Positions 1 through 5,747 are shown, numbered from the stretch's first letter. The stretch: 10,424 nucleotides of DNA from JBBIRM01 sp964517975 (GCA_964517975.1 CAZFDM010000070.1:1-10424), one strand, 5' to 3'. Notes: generated by a model not told the origin, from the sequence alone. Numbers and translations: made by a program.

Positions 1-1
1 T

Positions 2-187
2 CGGACGACGGATGTGACGGGGGTAGCGGTATTGCCGGAGGGGGTGGAGATGGTGATGCCTGGGGATAATGTGCAGTTGACGGTGGAGTTGATTACGCCG
101 ATTGCGTTGGAGAAGGAGTTGAGGTTTGCGATTCGGGAGGGGGGACGGACCGTTGGAGCAGGCGTCATCAGTGAGATCCTTGAATAG
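2..187 (+). CDS. tuf: Elongation factor Tu, C-terminal end (partial, 5' truncated by window)
   Basis: EF-Tu is the GTPase that delivers aminoacyl-tRNA to the ribosomal A site. Only the last 61 codons are present, corresponding to the end of beta-barrel domain 3. The translation contains the family signatures LPEGVEMVMPGDN, LRFAIREGGRTVGAGV and a short tail ISEILE before TAG at 185-187, so the gene ends at the normal place. It lies 32 nt upstream of rpsJ, the ancestral str-to-S10 junction. Odd: codons 2-142 have no C in any of 47 third positions (37 G, 8 T, 2 A), while the last 14 codons (143-184) use C freely, like the rest of the window. The protein sequence is ordinary on both sides of the break. 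Identity is secure; the reason for the codon shift is unknown. Confidence 0.97.
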   Translation, partial: RTTDVTGVAVLPEGVEMVMPGDNVQLTVELITPIALEKELRFAIREGGRTVGAGVISEILE

Positions 188-219
188 GATAGGGAAGTTA
201 AGAGGAAAGGGCTTCAAAT

Positions 220-528
220 ATGACCACTCAGAAGATCAGGGTCTGTTTAAAATCATATGACCATAAACTTTTAGATAAGTCGATTGCAGAGATTGTTGAT
301 ACGGTTCGAAGAACGGGTGCCAGCATTGCAGGCCCTATTCCCCTTCCCACTAAGATTCAAAAATTCTGCGTTCTGAGGTCCCCCCATGTGGATAAGAAAT
401 CGAGGGAGCAATTTGAAATTCGAACCCATAAACGATTGATCGATATCATCGAACCCACCCAACAGACCGTGGATGCATTGATGAAACTCGATCTAGCTGC
501 AGGAATTGATGTGGAGATCAAACTGTAA
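220..528 (+). CDS. rpsJ: 30S ribosomal protein S10
   Basis: S10 is a protein of the 30S head and, in bacteria that have NusB, also the NusE partner in transcription antitermination. The 102-residue product has the usual length and the conserved core: IRVCLKSYDHKLLD near residues 6-19, GPIPLPTK at 38-45, and the loop segment RSPHVDKKSREQFEIRTHKR at 53-72. The ATG at 220 follows AGAGGAAAGG at 201-210. It is the first gene of the S10 block, only 32 nt after tuf, so there is no space for an enterobacterial-type S10 leader. Its TAA overlaps the rplC start by one base (TAATG at 526-530), favouring coupled translation. Confidence 0.99.
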   Translation: MTTQKIRVCLKSYDHKLLDKSIAEIVDTVRRTGASIAGPIPLPTKIQKFCVLRSPHVDKKSREQFEIRTHKRLIDIIEPTQQTVDALMKLDLAAGIDVEIKL

Positions 529-1190
529 TGAAGAGGGTCCTTGGGATTATTGGAAGAAAATTAGGAATGACACAACTCTTTCTTGAAGACGGATCGGTGG
601 TTCCTGTCACCGTGGTCGAGGCGGGTCCTTGCCCAGTCATTCAAAAAAAGACGAAAGAGAAAGACGGTTACAATGCGGTTCAACTTGGTTTTCTTCCCAA
701 AAAAAGCAAAAGGGTCAATAAACCTCTTTCCGGTCATTTTAAGAAGGCAGGAGTTCAACCCACTTACTATCTCAAGGAGTTTCGTTTAGAAGAGGTTGAG
801 GGAATCGAGGTAGGTCAAGTAATCACCGTAAACCTCTTTAAGCCAGGCGATATCGTTGATGTAACTGGCCTTAGCAAAGGAAAAGGGTTTACTGGAGTGA
901 TGAAGAGGCACGGGTTTCATGGTGCACCTGGATCTCATGGGACGCATGAATACTTTCGTCATGGAGGATCGGTTGGCTCTGCCACTTATCCTCATCATGT
1001 TTTCAAAGGCATGAAAATGCCTGGTCATCATGGAAATCAGAAGATAACGATTCAAAATATCAAAGTGGTCGATATTAAAGAGGACCAGAATCTCCTTCTT
1101 CTTCAGGGCGGGATTCCTGGCAGTCGAAATAGTTGGGTCCTCATCCGAAATGCGACCAAGAGGAGAAAGTCTTCAACCACGTCCAATTAG
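528..1190 (+). CDS. rplC: 50S ribosomal protein L3
   Basis: L3 is an early 50S assembly protein whose central extension reaches the peptidyl-transferase centre. The 220-residue product starts with the family hallmark GIIGRKLGMTQLF (residues 6-18) and carries GLSKGKGFTGVMKRHGF (114-130), HEYFRHGGSVG (140-150) and VFKGMKMPGHHGNQK (158-172). In the PTC-proximal loop the residues are S151-A152-T153-Y154-P155-H156-H157. By alignment from memory, T153 sits where E. coli has the methylated Gln150 and A152 where it has Asn149, so the PrmB methylation site appears to be absent. The start overlaps the rpsJ stop, with GGAGA at 513-517 as a distant ribosome-binding site. The C-terminal tail (residues 210-220) is basic and Ser/Thr-rich. 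Confidence 0.99.
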   Translation: MKRVLGIIGRKLGMTQLFLEDGSVVPVTVVEAGPCPVIQKKTKEKDGYNAVQLGFLPKKSKRVNKPLSGHFKKAGVQPTYYLKEFRLEEVEGIEVGQVITVNLFKPGDIVDVTGLSKGKGFTGVMKRHGFHGAPGSHGTHEYFRHGGSVGSATYPHHVFKGMKMPGHHGNQKITIQNIKVVDIKEDQNLLLLQGGIPGSRNSWVLIRNATKRRKSSTTSN

Positions 1191-1202
1191 GAAGGCAAAG
1201 GA

Positions 1203-1826
1203 ATGGCGACACTGGCTGTCTATGATATAGGGAAACAAAAGGTCATGGACATGGAGTTGGATGATAGGGTCTTCGATGTAGAAGTAAAACCCTCCCTCCT
1301 CCATGATGGGGTCCGAACTTATCTTGCCTCTCAAAGGCGAGGGACCGCAGCCACCAAGAATAAGGCCCTTGTTAGAGGAGGGGGAGCAAAACCCTATCGG
1401 CAGAAAGGGACAGGGAGAGCCCGAGCAGGATCCCGTCGCTCTCCTCTTTGGAGAGGAGGAGGAACGATTTTCGGGCCAATGCCAAGAGATTATAGCCTTT
1501 CCCTTCCCAAAAAAGTGAAACGGGCTGCTCTCCGGATAGCGCTCACGTTGAAACGGCAAGAGGGAAAGATTACGGTCTTGGATCAGATTCCCTTAAACGG
1601 ATTTAAAACCCGAGAGGTCAAAGAGATGTTGGGGCGGTTTCAAATTGAAGAGGCGCTCATTGTGACCGACGGGAAGAATGCTTTTTTGGAGCGCTCTGCT
1701 CGAAATATCCCTGGAGTGAAAGTCCTTCCGTATGATTGCATTAATATCTACGATCTACTCCATCATGACCATTTGATCTTTCTTCAATCGGCCATTCAAA
1801 AGATTCAAGGAGGCCTCCTATCATGA
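1203..1826 (+). CDS. rplD: 50S ribosomal protein L4 (L4/L1e family)
   Basis: L4 has a globular domain on the 50S surface and a long loop that lines the exit tunnel with L22. In some bacteria it also represses its own operon. The 207-residue product has the usual length. The tunnel loop is intact, with QRRGTAATK (44-52), RGGGAKPYRQKGTGRARAGS (58-77) and WRGGGTIFGPMPRDY (83-97). The ATG at 1203 is preceded by AGGAAGG at 1189-1195. The last codons overlap the rplW start through ATGA at 1823-1826, and the rplW ribosome-binding site lies inside this reading frame. No tunnel-loop deletion or substitution of the macrolide-resistance kind stands out. Confidence 0.98.
   Translation: MATLAVYDIGKQKVMDMELDDRVFDVEVKPSLLHDGVRTYLASQRRGTAATKNKALVRGGGAKPYRQKGTGRARAGSRRSPLWRGGGTIFGPMPRDYSLSLPKKVKRAALRIALTLKRQEGKITVLDQIPLNGFKTREVKEMLGRFQIEEALIVTDGKNAFLERSARNIPGVKVLPYDCINIYDLLHHDHLIFLQSAIQKIQGGLLS
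1808..1819 (+). promoter_or_regulatory. Ribosome-binding site of rplW embedded in a perfect 12-bp palindrome
   Basis: AGGAGGCCTCCT is its own reverse complement. It contains the strong Shine-Dalgarno AGGAGG (1808-1813) that serves the rplW ATG at 1823. Folded locally, AGGA would pair with TCCT around a GGCC loop and partly hide the ribosome-binding site. The whole element lies in the last codons of rplD, so a ribosome finishing L4 would open it. The ribosome-binding role is secure; any regulatory role of the palindrome is inference, and a 6-bp-arm palindrome is expected by chance about twice in 10 kb. Confidence 0.6.
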
Positions 1827-2113
1827 AGGAGATTCACCAGATTATTCGAAGACCCTTGGTAACCGAGAAAAGCACCCAACAGAAAGAGGCCCATAATCAA
1901 TATGTCTTTGAAGTTCAACGGGAGGCCAATAAGATTGAAATCCAGAAGGCTGTAGAACGCCTCTTCAAGGTAAAAGTGACCCAAGTCCGTACTTCGAACG
2001 CCTTAGGAAAAGTGAAGCGGCTTGGGAGAAAATATGGGAAGAGACCCGATTGGAAAAAGGCTATTGTGACGTTGAAAGAGGGAGATCGTATCGAGTTCTT
2101 CGAAGGAGCTTAA
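1823..2113 (+). CDS. rplW: 50S ribosomal protein L23
   Basis: L23 sits at the rim of the polypeptide exit tunnel and is the docking point for trigger factor and SRP. The 96-residue product shows the bacterial family pattern: IIRRPLVTEKS (7-17), YVFEVQREANKIEIQKAVE near 27-45, LFKVKVTQVRT near 47-57, and the basic extension GKVKRLGRKYGKRPDWKKA (62-80) followed by the terminal strand DRIEFFEGA. The start codon overlaps the rplD stop (ATGA) and follows AGGAGG. Unlike its neighbours, it is followed by a long 111-nt spacer before rplB. Confidence 0.98.
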   Translation: MKEIHQIIRRPLVTEKSTQQKEAHNQYVFEVQREANKIEIQKAVERLFKVKVTQVRTSNALGKVKRLGRKYGKRPDWKKAIVTLKEGDRIEFFEGA

Positions 2114-2224
2114 TCGTTTGAATCGTGAGGGGTGAATGGTGAGTGGTTGGCAGAAGTCCATGACACCGATTGGCACGATGAAGGTTAAATCACGACTCAC
2201 GAAACACTGACAGGGAGTAATAAG
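2114..2224. repeat. rplW-rplB spacer with degenerate heptad repeats in inverted orientation
   Basis: This is the longest gap in the window. After the rplW stop, four contiguous 7-mers run TCGTGAG, GGGTGAA, TGGTGAG, TGGTTGG (2123-2150). On the far side, ATCACGA, CTCACGA and AACACTG (2189-2209) are of the same type on the opposite strand. TCGTGAG at 2123-2129 and CTCACGA at 2196-2202 are perfect complements, with a partial second pairing (GGGTGAA with ATCACGA), so the spacer could fold as a stem closing about 66 nt. TTGGCA also occurs twice (2147-2152, 2170-2175). The end of the spacer supplies AGGGAG (2212-2217) as the rplB ribosome-binding site. It reads like a decayed intergenic repeat element inserted into a compact operon; that origin is inference. 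I see no gene or convincing promoter here. Confidence 0.5.
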
Positions 2225-3040
2225 ATGGGGATTAAAACTTTTCGACCGACCTCCCCTGGGAGACGTTTTCAAACAGTTTCCACGTTTGAAGAAATCACCT
2301 CCCTGAAACCGGAGAGGAGCCTTCTTCTTCCTTTAAAGAAGACTGGAGGAAGAAATGTCTATGGAAGGATCACTGCATGGCACCGTGGAGGAGGCCATAA
2401 ACGGAAGTATCGAATCATCGATTTTAAACGAGATAAAAGGGAGATCCCTGCAAGGGTTGCCTCTATTGAATATGATCCCAATCGCTCAGCCCGTATTGCC
2501 CTACTTCACTACGCGGATGGGGAGAAAAGATACATCCTTGCCCCCCATGAACTCAAAGTAGGTGACCGAGTAGTGGCAAGTCCTTCTGCAGATATCAAAC
2601 CAGGCAATGCCCTGCCCCTCCGAAATATTCCTACGGGGACGCTGATTCATAATATTGAACTGAAGCTTGGGAAGGGGGGGCAGATTGTCCGGAGTGCAGG
2701 GACCTATGCTCAACTGATGGCTAAAGAAGGGAAATATGCGCACGTCAAACTCCCCTCCGGGGAGGTCCGCTTAGTCCTTCAAGATTGCTATGCGACGATT
2801 GGTCAAGTCAGTAACATCGAGCATGAAAATATCTCTTTGGGAAAAGCAGGGAGAAATCGGCACCTGGGCAGAAGACCAGTGGTTCGGGGCGTGGCCATGA
2901 ATCCGATCGATCATCCTCTGGGTGGAGGAGAGGGGAAGAGTTCAGGAGGAAGGCCTGCATGTACCCCATGGGGTGTCCCAGAGAAGAAAACCAGAAAGAA
3001 TAAATCCACGGATAAATACATCCTGAAGAGGAGAAGTTGA
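2225..3040 (+). CDS. rplB: 50S ribosomal protein L2
   Basis: L2 is a core 50S protein required for subunit association and for activity of the peptidyl-transferase region. The 271-residue product is near the usual length (about 273). It carries the N-terminal KTFRPTSPGRR signature (4-14), the OB-fold segment GRNVYGRITAWHRGGGHKRK (42-61), and the C-terminal block VRGVAMNPIDHPLGGGEGKS (220-239), TPWG (247-250) and KKTRKNKSTDKYILKRR. D229 and H230 match E. coli Asp228 and His229; the next conserved histidine (E. coli His231) is Leu232 here. The GGRPACTPWG segment replaces a more usual GGRHPxTPWG. The start follows AGGGAG with 7-nt spacing. The TGA overlaps the rpsS start (TGATG at 3038-3042). 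Confidence 0.99.
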   Translation: MGIKTFRPTSPGRRFQTVSTFEEITSLKPERSLLLPLKKTGGRNVYGRITAWHRGGGHKRKYRIIDFKRDKREIPARVASIEYDPNRSARIALLHYADGEKRYILAPHELKVGDRVVASPSADIKPGNALPLRNIPTGTLIHNIELKLGKGGQIVRSAGTYAQLMAKEGKYAHVKLPSGEVRLVLQDCYATIGQVSNIEHENISLGKAGRNRHLGRRPVVRGVAMNPIDHPLGGGEGKSSGGRPACTPWGVPEKKTRKNKSTDKYILKRRS

Positions 3041-3333
3041 TGGCTCGCTCACTCAAGAAGGGCCCTTTTGTAGATGCCCATTTACTTAAAAAGATTGAAG
3101 AGGCTCGAAAATCAAAAGAGAGTAGAGTGATCAAGACCTGGTCCAGACGCTCTACCGTCACTCCTGAAATGGTAGGTCTGACCTTTGCTGTCCATAATGG
3201 GAAGAAATTTATCCCGGTCTTTATCACTGAGGAAATGGTGGGACATAAATTGGGGGAGTTTTCTCCCACACGAACCTTTCATGGACATTCAGGAGATCGA
3301 AAGACTAAAATCAAGACCAAGGCGGCAGCATAG
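3040..3333 (+). CDS. rpsS: 30S ribosomal protein S19
   Basis: S19 binds the 30S head beside S13 and contacts the inter-subunit bridge and A-site region. The product is 97 residues with canonical motifs MARSLKKGPFVD (1-12), WSRRSTVTPEMVG (34-46) and GHKLGEFSPTRTFHGH (68-83). A TTG at 3037 in the same frame would add one methionine, but the ATG at 3040 gives the family's standard MARSLKKGPF start. It overlaps the rplB stop by one base and follows GAAGAGGAG at 3025-3033, so I prefer it. The stop lies 2 nt before rplV. Confidence 0.98.
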   Translation: MARSLKKGPFVDAHLLKKIEEARKSKESRVIKTWSRRSTVTPEMVGLTFAVHNGKKFIPVFITEEMVGHKLGEFSPTRTFHGHSGDRKTKIKTKAAA

Positions 3334-3335
3334 AG

Positions 3336-3668
3336 ATGGAAGTCAGGGCGAGACTGAGATTTGCAAGGATTGCACCCAGAAAGGTCAGATTGGTTGCGAA
3401 TCTGATACGAGGGAAGAGATCAGAAGAGGCGCTCAATATCCTGACCTTTACCAAAAAGGCAGCGGCTAAGATCCTCATCAAACTCTTAAAATCGGCTATT
3501 GCCAATGCTTCACAAAAAAAACACATTGAGATTGATCGTCTTTACGTTAAAAGAATCACTGTGGATCAAGGCCCGACTCTCAAGCGGTATACCCCAAGAG
3601 CCCATGGTCGGGCCACGATGATTAGAAAGAGGACCAGTCACATTCATATCACCCTTGATGAAGGGTAA
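3336..3668 (+). CDS. rplV: 50S ribosomal protein L22
   Basis: L22 spans the 50S subunit, and its beta-hairpin lines the exit tunnel opposite L4. The 110-residue product has the usual length. It shows IAPRKVRLVANLIRGK (12-27), an AxxLxxxxxSAIANA helix region (around 43-58), and the intact tunnel hairpin DQGPTLKRYTPRAHGRAT (77-94) followed by IRKRTSHIHI (96-105). It starts 2 nt after the rpsS stop, with only a weak ribosome-binding site (AAGGCGG, 3319-3325), so reinitiation by ribosomes from rpsS is likely. No hairpin deletion of the macrolide-resistance type is visible. Confidence 0.98.
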   Translation: MEVRARLRFARIAPRKVRLVANLIRGKRSEEALNILTFTKKAAAKILIKLLKSAIANASQKKHIEIDRLYVKRITVDQGPTLKRYTPRAHGRATMIRKRTSHIHITLDEG

Positions 3669-3690
3669 AGCAGGTTCACCGGGAGGACAC

Positions 3691-4353
3691 TTGGGACAGA
3701 AAGTTCATCCAACGAGTTTAAGATTGGGGTTCATTAAAAACTGGGATTCCCGATGGTATGCCGAAAGGGATTATCCTCAACTGGTGATTGAGGATATCCA
3801 GATCCGGAAGTTTTTGAAAGAAAAACTTTACCATGCTGGGGTCTCCAAGATCGAGATTGAGAGGGCGGCGAGCAAGGCAAAAAAGGTCAAAGTCTCCATC
3901 TACACAGCCCGGCCTGGGATCATCATTGGAAAAAAGGGGGTCGAGGTAGAGAACCTAAGAAAGGAACTCCAGAAGATGACCGGCAAGGAGGTCTTTATCA
4001 ATATTCAAGAAGTGAAGCGGGCGGAGACCGATGCCCAACTCGTCGCTGAGAACGTGGCCCTTCAATTGGAGCGACGAGTTGGATTCCGCAGGGCAATGAA
4101 GAAGGCGGTCAGTTCTGCACTCAAAATGGGGGCAAAGGGAATCAAGATCGCATGCAGTGGAAGGTTAGGAGGGGCAGAGATGGCCCGTTATGAATGGTAC
4201 CGAGAAGGTCGGGTTCCCCTTCATACCCTTCGTGCAGATATCGATTTTGGCCTGGCGGAAGCCAAGACCACCTATGGAGTGATCGGGGTGAAGGTATGGA
4301 TCTTCAAGGGAGAGGTCTTCCCCACTAAGGAGGGAGAAGAACAAGCGGCGTAA
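3691..4353 (+). CDS. rpsC: 30S ribosomal protein S3, TTG start
   Basis: S3 lies at the mRNA entry channel and contributes to mRNA unwinding. I place the start at the TTG at 3691, which gives a 220-residue protein beginning with the canonical GQKVHPTSLRLGF after the initiator Met. GGGAGG at 3681-3686 lies 4 nt upstream. In-frame starts at 3655 (TTG) and 3658 (ATG) would add a 12- or 11-residue non-conserved extension, overlap rplV and lack a good ribosome-binding site. The KH type-2 domain carries RPGIIIGKKG, with the GxxG loop at residues 80-83. The C-terminal domain has ERRVGFRRAMKKAV, GAKGIKIACSGRLGGAEMAR and the end block YGVIGVKVWIFKGE. The basic FRRAMKK helix linked to helicase activity is conserved. 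Confidence 0.97.
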   Translation: MGQKVHPTSLRLGFIKNWDSRWYAERDYPQLVIEDIQIRKFLKEKLYHAGVSKIEIERAASKAKKVKVSIYTARPGIIIGKKGVEVENLRKELQKMTGKEVFINIQEVKRAETDAQLVAENVALQLERRVGFRRAMKKAVSSALKMGAKGIKIACSGRLGGAEMARYEWYREGRVPLHTLRADIDFGLAEAKTTYGVIGVKVWIFKGEVFPTKEGEEQAA

Positions 4354-4395
4354 GAAAGGATGAGGGTTAGGATTTAGGCTTTAAGGTGACTCGTT

Positions 4396-4812
4396 ATGTT
4401 AATGCCGAAAAAGACAAAATACCGGAAACAACAAAAGGGTCGAAGGAAGGGGATGGCCTATCGGGGCAATACCCTCAATTTTGGTGATTATGGGCTTCAA
4501 GCCTTGGAGTGCGGTTGGTTGACTTCCCGCCAGATTGAGGCAGCTCGAATTGCCATGACACGATTTATCAAAAGGACAGGCCGGATTTGGATTAGAATCT
4601 TCCCGGATAAACCGATCACCAAAAAACCTGCTGAAACCCGAATGGGGAAGGGAAAGGGTGCCCCTGAAGACTGGGTAGCAGTCATTCGACCAGGTCGAAT
4701 CCTCTATGAAATGGAAGGGGTGCCAGTAGAAAGGGCCAAAGAGGCCTTTCTGCTGGCCTCTCATAAATTGCCCATTCGTACCAAGTTTATCATGAGGGGA
4801 GGTCCTCTATGA
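4396..4812 (+). CDS. rplP: 50S ribosomal protein L16
   Basis: L16 is a late-assembling 50S protein that helps position A-site tRNA and supports peptidyl transfer. The 138-residue product begins MLMPKKTKYRKQQKGRRKG. It carries LTSRQIEAARIAMTRFIKR (42-60), GRIWIRIFPDKPITKKPAE (62-80) and RMGKGKGAPEDWVAVIRPG (82-100). Arg82 corresponds to E. coli Arg81, which is hydroxylated there by RoxA. The ATG at 4396 is preferred over the one at 4402 because MLMPKxTKxRK is the family start and AAGGTGA (4383-4389) is well placed. A 42-nt spacer separates it from rpsC. It overlaps rpmC by four bases (ATGA). Confidence 0.98.
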   Translation: MLMPKKTKYRKQQKGRRKGMAYRGNTLNFGDYGLQALECGWLTSRQIEAARIAMTRFIKRTGRIWIRIFPDKPITKKPAETRMGKGKGAPEDWVAVIRPGRILYEMEGVPVERAKEAFLLASHKLPIRTKFIMRGGPL

Positions 4813-5009
4813 AAGCCAAGGACCTGCGCCTCCTCAGCGAAGGTGAACTCTTAGAGAAGGAAAGGGAGTTGAGGGAGGAGCTTTTCAACCTCCGTTTTCA
4901 ACACGCCACGGGCCAGTTGGAAAATACCATGAGAATTCCACAAGTAAAACGTGACATTGCGAGGATAAAGACCATTCTCAGAGAGAAGGCCATCCATAAA
5001 GGTCAATGA
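4809..5009 (+). CDS. rpmC: 50S ribosomal protein L29
   Basis: L29 is a small two-helix protein near the exit tunnel, next to L23. The 66-residue product has the typical coiled-coil hairpin. Helix 1 is rich in Leu/Glu/Arg (AKDLRLLSEGELLEKERELR), a turn follows near FQHATGQLENTMRI (30-43), and helix 2 is VKRDIARIKTILREK (46-60). The start sits in the ATGA overlap with the rplP stop, behind GAGGGGAGG at 4794-4802. It is followed by a 63-nt spacer containing a strong hairpin. Confidence 0.97.
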   Translation: MKAKDLRLLSEGELLEKERELREELFNLRFQHATGQLENTMRIPQVKRDIARIKTILREKAIHKGQ

Positions 5010-5013
5010 ACCT

Positions 5014-5055
5014 TTTCTCCCTTTTTCCTCAAGAAAGAGGGAGGAATAGATTTTT
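5014..5055 (+). promoter_or_regulatory. Intra-operon hairpin followed by T5 between rpmC and rpsQ (attenuator- or processing-like)
   Basis: Bases 5014-5027 (TTTCTCCCTTTTTC) pair with 5033-5046 (GAAAGAGGGAGGAA) in a continuous 14-bp stem with two G-U pairs (5016-5044, 5023-5037). The 5-nt loop is CTCAA, and TTTTT follows at 5051-5055, four bases beyond the stem. It resembles an intrinsic terminator with a displaced, short U-tract. Because rpsQ and the whole spc block continue downstream in the same direction, full termination is implausible. Partial attenuation, RNase processing or mRNA 3'-end protection are alternatives. The structure is seen in the sequence; the function is inference. Confidence 0.5.
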
Positions 5056-5072
5056 AGAAGGAATTTTTCTAT

Positions 5073-5336
5073 ATGCCAGCAGATGAGAGAGGGAAACGGA
5101 AGACCTTAACGGGTTTGGTCATAAGCGATAAGATGGATAAGACAGTGGTCGTAATGGTCAACCGTCTTGTCCTCCATCCAATCTATAAAAAGTATGTTCG
5201 GAAGAGAAAGAAGGTTAAGGCCCATGATGAGAAAAATGAGTGCCGAGTGGGAGATAAGGTGCTATTGATCGAGACCCGACCACTGAGCCGTGAAAAAAGG
5301 TGGCGGGTCAAACAGATCCTCGAACGGGCCACCTAA
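5073..5336 (+). CDS. rpsQ: 30S ribosomal protein S17
   Basis: S17 is a primary 16S rRNA-binding protein with an OB fold, in the 30S body. The 87-residue product shows LTGLVISDKMDKTVVVMVNR (12-31), HPIYKKYVRK (35-44), KAHDEKNECRVGDKVLLIET (49-68) and RPLSREKRWRVKQIL (69-83), all family signatures. The ATG at 5073 follows AGAAGGA (5056-5062) at a rather long distance of 10 nt. The ribosome-binding site lies immediately after the T5 of the upstream hairpin. This is the last gene of the S10 block; rplN follows after 33 nt. Confidence 0.98.
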   Translation: MPADERGKRKTLTGLVISDKMDKTVVVMVNRLVLHPIYKKYVRKRKKVKAHDEKNECRVGDKVLLIETRPLSREKRWRVKQILERAT

Positions 5337-5369
5337 CCCCACATTCCACCTTCGATGATGGAGTTCGTC

Positions 5370-5738
5370 ATGATCCAGATGCGTAGTATTCTTGAAGTCG
5401 CAGATAATTCAGGGGCAAAAAAGTTGGGGTGCATCAAGGTCTTGGGTGGAACCCGGCGAAAGTATGCCACCTTAGGAGATGTCATCGTGGTTTCGGTCAA
5501 GGATGCGCTTCCCAATTCGAAGATCAAAAAGGGGGATGTGGTTCGAGCAGTCATCGTCCGTACAAAGAAAGAGGTGAAGCGGACGGATGGGTCCTACATT
5601 AAATTTGATGACAATTCAGCGGTTCTCATCAACCCACAGGGAGAGCCGATCGGGACACGGATTTTTGGTCCTGTAGCCAGAGAACTTAGGGCAAAACGCT
5701 TTATGAAGATTATCTCTTTAGCCCCCGAGGTCTTATGA
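5370..5738 (+). CDS. rplN: 50S ribosomal protein L14
   Basis: L14 binds 23S rRNA at the subunit interface, forms part of an inter-subunit bridge and is the target of the silencing factor RsfS. The ATG at 5370 gives a 122-residue protein, the family's usual length, starting MIQMRSILEVADNSGAK. GGAG at 5360-5363 is correctly spaced. In-frame ATGs at 5355 and 5358 would add 4-5 non-conserved residues without a ribosome-binding site. Conserved segments include GCIKVLGGTRRKYATLGDVI (20-39), KKGDVVRAVIVRTKKE (53-68), DGSYIKFDDNSAVLIN (73-88) and GTRIFGPVARELR (95-107). It is the first gene of the spc block. Confidence 0.97.
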   Translation: MIQMRSILEVADNSGAKKLGCIKVLGGTRRKYATLGDVIVVSVKDALPNSKIKKGDVVRAVIVRTKKEVKRTDGSYIKFDDNSAVLINPQGEPIGTRIFGPVARELRAKRFMKIISLAPEVL

Positions 5739-5747
5739 GGGATGGGA

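Noticed and set aside
583..789. Second plus-strand frame inside rplC, and others inside rplD, rplB and rplO
   Set aside because: Out-of-frame shadows of conserved genes with no independent motif.
1173..1559. Minus-strand open frame opposite rplD, and similar long minus-strand frames opposite rplB/rpsS (2808-3269), rplP (4399-4764), rplE (6233-6679) and rpmD/rplO (8694-9125)
   Set aside because: All lie opposite highly conserved ribosomal-protein genes, have no recognisable protein motif or ribosome-binding site, and arise from the codon bias of the real strand.
2147..2197. TTGGCA hexamers in the rplW-rplB spacer as possible -35 promoter elements
   Set aside because: No acceptable -10 hexamer lies 16-18 bp downstream of either copy.
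4354..4395. rpsC-rplP spacer with TTAGG-type repeats
   Set aside because: Two or three short TTAGG-like matches in 42 nt are too weak to call a repeat or operator. The end simply supplies the rplP ribosome-binding site.
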